From the NCBI RefSeq assembly GCF_963678635.1, contig NC_087067.1, positions 8,725,716-8,789,715 on the forward strand: DNA of 64,000 nucleotides, given 5' to 3'. The notes beneath the pieces were generated by a model, which did no database searches, had not been told where the DNA came from, and saw only the letters and a program-made list of their open reading frames with translations. Origin of the DNA: Symsagittifera roscoffensis (Eukaryota; Xenacoelomorpha; Acoela; Convolutidae). A program made the translations under genes and the position numbers. Numbering within the stretch: position 1 is the stretch's first letter; each line of letters begins with the position of its first letter. Below are positions 57,270 through 64,000 of the stretch, one piece after another.

Positions 57270-58210
57270 TTTTTTTATCTGAGCATTTCTCTTTTCAAAG
57301 CCAAACAAAAATTTGTCACTCACTTTTTTCTGGTTCCCTGAACTCTTTGGTAATTTTCCAATTTTCTGGTGACTGTTAAGCAAAATAATAAAAAAATTAT
57401 ATATCAATCCTAAGCTTTGTTCTACTCATGACGACACTTAGCTCTAAATTCGTTGTACGCATCTCTAACTGAGTTGCGCAAAAATCAAGTTGATATCACT
57501 TCAAAGCGAAGTTATCTTTAAATAATTAACCTCCCAATGACTTCATTCAGCTACGCAGAGAATGCTCAGACCTCCCAGGGCAGGAAGAAAATTTACTTTG
57601 AAGGTCATAGGTAGCCACTTGCTTTAAAGCTTCTAAAAACACCAAGTGAACATTACCTCGATCCCAGACTTCTCGATATCAGCGGGACGAAGTTAGTCTT
57701 TTCTTGGTCACATAGTGCCAATAAACCACTTCTAGGGGGCTTATTATATATTGTGTTTGTTATATTTTTTCAAGGATCCTAGAAATAATGTCATACTCCA
57801 ATAATGGCATGTATTACACTCGGTACTGATTTTACGTATTATAATTAGGTTGCTATTAATAACATTACTGTTATAACTAAGTTTAATCCAATGTTTCTCT
57901 GATTAAACTGCTATTCAACCCACTATTGTAAGGCAAAGACGTAGTGTAAATGTGTACTTCGTTCTACTTAATATTTTTCCTGTGGATAAGTTTATCTTCA
58001 TTCACAATTATTTTTTGTGGTTTAATTGCAATTTTGATTCATTGAAATGTCATCGTGGTGTCACGGGAGTTCAATATTTTTTCTTGGGGTATGTTTTTGT
58101 GGGGCTCTACCCACGTAGCTTCATTCAAGATCGATTAGTACTTCGGAGTTATATCATTTTAAAGGAAAGGGCTATTAGCATCGGAAGGAGTGGACAGAAG
58201 GATTTTTTTC
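57270..58210 (-). repeat. Right flanking direct repeat (LTR-like)
   Basis: Partner of 52880-53560; matched blocks include AATCCTAAGCTTTGTTCTACTCATGACGACA (57409 on) and GGGGCTCTACCCACGTAG near 58097. Confidence 0.4.
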
Positions 58211-58230
58211 ATGTGGTCTTTTTTCGGGGT

Positions 58231-60286
58231 TAGAATCGAGTGTGTTGTGTAATGCAGCCATTAAACTGAGTTATGTGTGTTGTCTATAACTCATAGAGTA
58301 ATTTCGGATAGGGTACACCGTCTGCTCGTCACGCTATCTTATTTTCGGCCGGATAGATTCGTGCAACTTCTTAGTCTAATACCGATCCTAATCTTACTCT
58401 TATACTATCTAGTCTCAGGTTGTTTAACTAGTCTCTGCTAGGCTCAATAGATCTAGGGTATACTGGTTTATTGCGGCTGCTGAAGTGCTCGGGAGAGTCC
58501 AACTATTTTCTAAGTTAAATTCAAATCTCTCTGGTGCTGAAATTACAAGTAACTTCAGCACTTACAAATAAGTGGGTTGTTAGTTAGATGGGTCATGATT
58601 GGTTAATATTAAATACTTTACATTGGTAAAATATCTAATTTATCCAATCATAAAATGTAGTTTAGATCAGGTTCCACCCATCCGGGTTTTACAGAGTTTT
58701 TTAGAATAGTTCTTCTGCAATTCGAAGGATGGATGATGGACGTTGGTTTTTGGCGAACATCATAATTTTCTTCCGTTTCTTCTTTGTTAAAGAAGTTCCA
58801 GGAAGCTGGAGTTATAAGACGTTGTGTCTTCTAGTGACAACGACTAAGTCTTCGCAACAGACTCAAATCTGATTTCAGAATGGTTGGCTATGTCAGGTTT
58901 TTCTGTTCTGCGTGGAGAACTTCTTTTGTGTCTGATCTAGTTTGGGAATGGCGTGGAGATTGTGCGTGGAGGGGATGCCTGGTTACTCGGATCTGTACGT
59001 ATACTTGAACATCGAGGTGGTCATTGGTCTAGTTCAATGAAGTCCTTTTCTGCGAAGTCAAGTCGTACTCTAAATCCTTTGAGTTGTGATTGTGAGTGGC
59101 ATATCGATTGTGGTTGGCCATTCTCTCTCGAGTGTAGTGGGGTTGTTTTGTCTTTAGATGTTCGTCCTTGGTGTTGTATTCTGATCTATGTATTGCATAA
59201 TGTAATTTACATTTTATAAAACATTTATTAGTTTAATATTTTTTAATTATGATTTTAGTTAGTTGTTTTCACAAAAGCTTTTTGTTTTAGTTCGGTTATT
59301 TTGAAGAGTTACTCACCCTTGAGTAGCTCTTATTAAAAATAGAGGTGTGGTCACAAAGCGTGGATGTAGCGCGGTGGGTTAGGCCGGCTATAGAGCATGC
59401 TCAGGACGTCCTTCCTGGTGGGTTAGGCCAGGAGTGGGAGTATGATTTCATGCGGTTTTTGTGAGGGGTCCTGTTATGTGACAACGTTTTATGTTGGGTT
59501 TGTTGTGGTTTTTCTTATGTCTTGTTGGTTATGTCCTTTTTCCAAAAAGCAAATTGTTCGTGGTATGGGTTTGTCTTTCGACTTTTTTGTGTTTTATTAT
59601 TTCTTTCTTAGACTTTATAATAGTCTTCAAAAGAATAAATTATCCAGTTTTAAACTGGGTTAATCCGGTTTGGGTACCGTTGGTTTCCTTTTCTTAGTCA
59701 TGCTGTTATTCTATGATTTGTGGTATTTAGTAAGCTGCGTTGGTTAGTTTTGTTTAGTATATGATTCCTTTCCAACCGGGTTAAAGGAAAGTTTGAAACA
59801 TGTTATTATATGTTAGAGTTGTTGAGTGTGAAAACTTGAAACTGAAATTCATTATTTTAAACAATTCTTCGTGGGCGAGCTGTGCGAGTGTGGATAGAAT
59901 TTCTGTGCGAATGAATGAAAATATCAAAAGGTTAGTACTGCATTTGCATTTTATTAATTTACTGCATAGAATTTGGAAATTTACTGCTAGTTATGGGGGA
60001 ATTTTAAGTTACAAATTTTCATCATAATTAGATTTACTGCTTGTGGGGAAAATTTTAGAAATGAATTTACTGCATTGGTATTAAATTTATAAATTTATAA
60101 GTGTAAGAGATTAATAGAATTTTTGAAATCTGTTTGATGAAATTTGCGATTTTTATTTGTCTTTTGTGGTTTTTGTAGGTGATTGTCGGATGAAGGCTAA
60201 AAATCTAAAGAAAACATGGATAAAGTATGGTGAGTTTTTTAATATTTTAATTAGTTAGTAATATTCATTTAATTCATACTTACCTG
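58231..60286. other. Non-coding stretch downstream of the virus-like ORFs
   Basis: Lies 3' of the two - strand ORFs. The + strand is markedly G+T-rich, as in the ORF region, so this is probably part of the same inserted element. TTTACTGC recurs four times at 59959-60077 and GGTGGGTTAGGCC occurs twice (59371, 59418). No terminal repeat of the element could be identified. Confidence 0.45.
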
Positions 60287-62092
60287 TTAGTCGTCGGGGG
60301 AAAAACCGTGGGGGAAGATGTCGTGGATGAGATCGGAAGTTGTTAGTAGTTTAGCTAAGATGCGGATGATATTTTTAGTCTGAAGCAGTGGCCAAAGCAA
60401 TTGAAGTGCCTTGATAGTGGTTATTTCTTCAGTGCCAACTGCAAACTCATAAGGTGTGTTTTGGATTAGATTATATAATTTGTGATTGAATTTAGTGTTG
60501 TGGATGAATTCTAAAATTGGGATTTCTATAGGTTGTACAAACTCGTGCGGGATAAGGAAGGGTCGGGATTCTTCGGCGTTGAAGGTCTTGGTGATGGGAC
60601 AGAAGATGTACATTTGGGTTATGGGATCATAATTGCGAAGAATACCATGAAGGTTAGTATCTTTAATGCAATATGTGAAATTTAGGAAAAATGGTGAAGT
60701 GTATTTGGAATTAATGAATTGAAAACGATGGTGTGGTTGTCTAGAGGGTGTGTGTAGGTCAAAGTGATTTTGGATGAAGCGATAATAACTATATGTGTGG
60801 GTTTGTTTAGTGCGCAACATAATATCGTGTGAGCAGTGTAAATCTCTTTCGTGTGGTGCAAGGAAATGAAAGGTTAGTGAAAATATTTGGAAGCGTTCTT
60901 TAAAACTTTCGTATGCTTGTGTGTCTGTTAGTGCTTCTGAAATAATGTGATCAAACTTTCGGTCGAAGATGTTTAGTGTAAATATATATGGTGTCTTGAT
61001 GAAAAATTTCTCAGTAATTTGTGGATTAGCGAAGCGATCGTCGTCTAAGAATTGATCTTGGTTAGCTCGGATGATGTTGTGATCATAGTATTCGAGTGTA
61101 TATTCGTTAGCTCTAGGTGCAGTGTGTGTTTTTAGTGATTTTTTATATCCAACGTAAGTAAATTGTCTAGCGGTTAGTGGTGTAGTGAGTCGATATAGCA
61201 TGTCCGTATTTCGCTCTATATCGATGTGAGTGTTAGATAAAGGTAAGCAAAGAGGGTTAGTAAAATGATAATATGAGGTCCAAGAGAGAGTGGGCATTAA
61301 AACGTATTCATCTACAAAGTTGCGTGTTTCGTTAGTGTCGTGGGGGGTGTTTAAGGTGTATTGTGGGAATGAGGGTAAGGTGATGGCTAAAAATTCTTTT
61401 GTGTTTGTATGCTTGGGGTGGTTGATGTATTCACGGGCTGTTCCTGGTTTTGCTGGGAAAGGATGGTTGGGGAACTTTCTTTTAAAAGTGCGGTAAGCTC
61501 TATTAGTGTTGAGTGAAGATTCAGTTGATGTGGATGATGGTGCTAATGATTCAGTATAATTTGAAGAGGGTGTAGGGGTAGGGGGGTTGGATGAATTTAT
61601 TGTGGAGGAGATTTGGTTTATTGTTGGGGTCTGGAGGTGGTAGGGTTGTTGTTGAAGGGTAATAAAATTATCTAGTTCTGGGGAGATTCGGGGGGTGTCT
61701 GGAGAATGAGATGATTGGTCAGAATGAAGTGAGGAGTAGGTTGGGGTAACTTGGGAAGCATAAGAGGGTGTGGAAGTGATTGGGTCAGGGTTATTGGATA
61801 ATATGGGTTGAAAAGGGGGTTGAGAAAAATTAGAAGAATTATGAAAATTATTGGATGGGGATGGTTCTGAGTCGGCAAATTCATCGGGGGTTTCAATATT
61901 CGGGTTATTGAGTTGTGAGATGGAATATAAAACTGAAATGTGTGAATTAGTGTCGGAATTCATGCCTGATGTTACATTACTAGATGGAAAATCGGGTGGC
62001 GGAAAAGCAAAAAGTGGTATTATTGGGATTGGAGAGGTAAGATTGGTTGGGTGGGAATTTGATCGGTGTAGTGATCCAAGTTGGCGGCTCAT
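60287..62092 (-). CDS. Intact 601-residue ORF of unknown function, downstream of the Env-like ORF
   Basis: I do not recognise the family. About 200 N-terminal residues are dominated by Ser, Pro, Thr and Asn with no hydrophobic core, then a basic patch (RTFKRKF). About 390 residues of ordinary composition follow, rich in Tyr, Phe and His, with few Cys and no clear membrane helix or signal peptide. The ATG at 62092-62090 overlaps the stop of the preceding ORF (ATGA), the usual arrangement for stop-and-restart or leaky translation of one mRNA. A 601-codon frame in such DNA is most unlikely by chance, and no stop or frameshift interrupts it. Possible roles are a matrix-, capsid- or accessory-type protein of the element; none is shown by sequence. 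Confidence 0.6.
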   Translation of the reverse strand: MSRQLGSLHRSNSHPTNLTSPIPIIPLFAFPPPDFPSSNVTSGMNSDTNSHISVLYSISQLNNPNIETPDEFADSEPSPSNNFHNSSNFSQPPFQPILSNNPDPITSTPSYASQVTPTYSSLHSDQSSHSPDTPRISPELDNFITLQQQPYHLQTPTINQISSTINSSNPPTPTPSSNYTESLAPSSTSTESSLNTNRAYRTFKRKFPNHPFPAKPGTAREYINHPKHTNTKEFLAITLPSFPQYTLNTPHDTNETRNFVDEYVLMPTLSWTSYYHFTNPLCLPLSNTHIDIERNTDMLYRLTTPLTARQFTYVGYKKSLKTHTAPRANEYTLEYYDHNIIRANQDQFLDDDRFANPQITEKFFIKTPYIFTLNIFDRKFDHIISEALTDTQAYESFKERFQIFSLTFHFLAPHERDLHCSHDIMLRTKQTHTYSYYRFIQNHFDLHTPSRQPHHRFQFINSKYTSPFFLNFTYCIKDTNLHGILRNYDPITQMYIFCPITKTFNAEESRPFLIPHEFVQPIEIPILEFIHNTKFNHKLYNLIQNTPYEFAVGTEEITTIKALQLLWPLLQTKNIIRILAKLLTTSDLIHDIFPHGFSPDD

Positions 62093-64000
62093 CGTGGGCT
62101 AAAAAAATGATTATTTTGAGACTGAAAAGCGGTGGTATGGGGTTGTTCAATAATTTGTTCATAAGTATTATCATCTTGTGACTGGTGTGTCATTATATGT
62201 TGGATGGGACTTTGTGATGTGGTGAGTCGAAAATTTGGATTATGTGTGATGGCTAAATTTCGAAAATTTCGTGGGACTAGGGATAGTGGATGGTTATTTG
62301 GTAGGGGTGGTAATTGTGGTGCCGTTGGCGTTATGTCTACATTGTTATGTTCTTTGTCGTATGTATTTTGTCGTGTTGCTATTTTTGTGTTGTATTCTTT
62401 TATTTGTGCGTCTAAAAGAATTTTGTTTATAGATGTAGAAAAGATTCCAAAAAATCCTGCAAAGAGTATGCGTGCTACGCTTGCTTGTTTGTTTACTTGT
62501 GTGTGTATAGCACATGTGTTGTAGATTCCTTTTAAAAGTGAGAAAAGAAATCCAATAAAGTTAAACATTGCGTATAAAATAGTCAATTTTTCTAAGATGT
62601 AGTAGGGCCATCCTAGAAAATCGAGGATCTCATTTTTGAGTGTAACAAAGCTAAAAATGTTAATTGGTGATATATCTTGGGGACGGTATTTTTCACCGTT
62701 TAGATATATATAATCTTTAATGTCTTTAAAATATCCGCTATAGTCTTGCGTGTAGATATCGGCAAATCCTGCGGTTTCTGCAAGTTTGCGTAAATTTTGG
62801 TCTATTGATTGTCTTTGTATAGTGTCCATTTGTGTTAATAATTCTTGGAATTGTTGTGTTCTAATGTGATGTTGAATATCTGATTTTGAATAGATTCCTA
62901 TTGATTGTAAGTCTATATTTGGGTTTCGAGCAATAGCGCGAATGCTTTCTGGTGAAAATTTTTTGAGTGATTGCATTAATGTGGGATATGGAGTGAGAAG
63001 ATAATATTTATTTTCATCAGGGTTTAGTTGTACTACATTGTGGCTGTTTTCTGATCCACATGGGACTGCGGTATCCCAGAAATAGGTTCTTCGTGAAAGT
63101 GTATCCACGAAATGTACTTTATTCTTATAAAAGATAGGGATTCTTTTATAACATCGTTTATCTTCAAAAACGTATAGTGGTGATACTTTTTTAGTACAAG
63201 TATAAAACCATAAGATGTTTCCTTCATAGTCTAAAAAATTTGATCTATTTCCAGATAATAAGTATCCTGCATAGGGTATTTTTAATACTGCTAGTGCAAG
63301 TGATTGTAATATTTGTGTTCGTTCTAATTCGCATAGTTGGTGTAGTGTTTCTAATTCGGAGAGTGACATTTCTTGAAAAATTCGGCTAATTGTATAATCT
63401 AGTTTCATATCTAAATGAATATCATAGTGGATATTACCGAAATATGTAGTATTCATTAGTGATAATTCTTGTAAGCGTGTGCTTCTGGTGTCATGGGGTT
63501 TTAGATGTCCACCAGGTTGTCCGTTGCTTTTTTCAAAATTAACTGGTATATAGGATGTTCCTGTTCCTTCGTTTGGAGGATGACCTGTGGCATATGGGTC
63601 AATTTTTATTTTTCCAGTGGTCATGTCGAATCCTTTTTCGTATTCAACTAATATTTCAGAGTATTGTGTTTTATGGAGTGGATTTCTATATTTACATGCA
63701 AGTTCTGTTTCTTGATATATTTGAAAACGTGTCAATTTATTTTCTATATTGTGTATGTTTCTAAAATTAGTACTTTGTTTTCGTGATGGATGTACTTGTT
63801 CATATGGAATTGATTGTATAAAGTATTTTTCGTGAAATTTTATCATACGAGCGTGTATTCTTGCTACTTGAAATGTTGTACATGTATCTTCGGGGAACCA
63901 AACAATTGTTGCTTGTGTTCTCGTTGTAGGGTCGCAATAACCTTGATCATTTTTACAAGGTAATCGGATTCCTTGATAGATCATTGTATTATCTGATAAA
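62089..64000 (-). CDS. Envelope-glycoprotein-like ORF (virus-derived or retroelement), cut by window end
   Basis: Open from the right edge of the window. Numbered from the first Met (63984), 631 residues are visible; the frame continues upstream without a stop, so this is the 3' part. A Cys-bearing ectodomain (Cys at 10, 17, 35, 97, 218, 263, 278, 309) contains GYCDPT, IVWFPEDTC and, around 258-309, LWFYTC, KRCYKRIPIFY, HFVDTLSRR and AVPCG. Two N-glycosylation sequons occur (178, 246). Hydrophobic segments at about 461-487 and 503-519 are followed by a roughly 110-residue tail. Layout and spacing resemble envelope glycoproteins of chuvirus-related agents and of LTR elements that captured them, by general pattern only. 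I see no gag, pol or integrase, which may lie beyond the edge. No disabling change is visible. Confidence 0.55.
   Translation of the reverse strand, partial: LSDNTMIYQGIRLPCKNDQGYCDPTTRTQATIVWFPEDTCTTFQVARIHARMIKFHEKYFIQSIPYEQVHPSRKQSTNFRNIHNIENKLTRFQIYQETELACKYRNPLHKTQYSEILVEYEKGFDMTTGKIKIDPYATGHPPNEGTGTSYIPVNFEKSNGQPGGHLKPHDTRSTRLQELSLMNTTYFGNIHYDIHLDMKLDYTISRIFQEMSLSELETLHQLCELERTQILQSLALAVLKIPYAGYLLSGNRSNFLDYEGNILWFYTCTKKVSPLYVFEDKRCYKRIPIFYKNKVHFVDTLSRRTYFWDTAVPCGSENSHNVVQLNPDENKYYLLTPYPTLMQSLKKFSPESIRAIARNPNIDLQSIGIYSKSDIQHHIRTQQFQELLTQMDTIQRQSIDQNLRKLAETAGFADIYTQDYSGYFKDIKDYIYLNGEKYRPQDISPINIFSFVTLKNEILDFLGWPYYILEKLTILYAMFNFIGFLFSLLKGIYNTCAIHTQVNKQASVARILFAGFFGIFSTSINKILLDAQIKEYNTKIATRQNTYDKEHNNVDITPTAPQLPPLPNNHPLSLVPRNFRNLAITHNPNFRLTTSQSPIQHIMTHQSQDDNTYEQIIEQPHTTAFQSQNNHFFSPR

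Larger units (their letters stand above)
52880..58230 (-). mobile_element. Decayed LTR-retrotransposon-like unit
   Basis: The left flank (about 52880-53560) and right flank (about 57270-58210) share blocks in the same order: CACTTTTTTCTG, TTCTGGTGACT, AATCCTAAGCTTTGTTCT, GACGACA, TAAGTTTAA.CCA and CCTACCCAC. The pair lies about 4.4 kb apart. Between them a - strand stretch resembles a retroelement aspartic protease (56573-56836). Composition is less A+T-rich than the host introns. No integrase or reverse transcriptase core could be read, and repeat borders with TG..CA were not fixed, so the element class stays open. Confidence 0.4.

Noticed and set aside
59442..59697. Two overlapping + strand ORFs of about 70 codons rich in Phe, Leu and Val
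   Set aside because: The composition follows from the G+T-rich strand; they run against the direction of the neighbouring element and show no start context or family.
61290..62524. + strand ORFs of 68-106 codons opposite the virus-like ORFs
   Set aside because: They are antisense shadows of two frames of more than 600 codons.

Overview
The window reads as A+T-rich, intron-bearing, repeat-laden DNA from an invertebrate animal. Coding exons are short and lie in long T-rich introns that end in (T)n-CAG. Interspersed repeats of several animal types occur throughout: tRNA-headed SINEs, Tc1/mariner-like and hAT-like MITEs, a Merlin relic, LTR-element remains and an intact virus-like ORF pair. No bacterial operon, CRISPR array, rRNA gene or convincing functional tRNA gene is visible. 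The species cannot be named from the sequence alone.

The backbone holds three host genes. (1) A ferric reductase/NADPH oxidase-like gene on the + strand (17520-32502) has nine visible exons whose splice phases all join. Both NAD(P)H-reductase halves are present, but the membrane core has only two histidines instead of four. (2) A near full-length, intronless SLC34 (Na+/phosphate cotransporter) copy lies on the - strand (35877-37837). It carries several frameshifts and two in-frame stops and reads as a retro-pseudogene. (3) A DUF229-type gene (alkaline-phosphatase-like fold) on the + strand has five joinable exons (43778-47601). It starts with a signal anchor and has no recognisable 3' end.

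The left part (1-17.5 kb) is gene-poor. It holds SINE copies, a fold-back element (5.6-6.2 kb), a decayed Merlin/IS1595-type transposase (6.4-7.2 kb) and a young head-to-tail tandem duplication of about 2.65 kb (8088-13399) that itself contains two older sub-repeats. The oxidase introns are packed with repeats: a diverged tandem array of about 165 bp in intron 2, SINE heads, a TA-flanked fold-back MITE and a hAT-like MITE.

The right part (50-64 kb) is mobile-element territory. It holds a possible LINE remnant, a decayed LTR-type element (about 52.9-58.2 kb) with a protease-like stretch on the - strand and, at the right edge, two long intact - strand ORFs. These are an envelope-glycoprotein-like ORF cut by the window end and a downstream 601-residue ORF overlapping it by ATGA. 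The ORF pair is the least explained and best preserved foreign-looking piece. The oxidase with one predicted haem site is the most interesting host gene.
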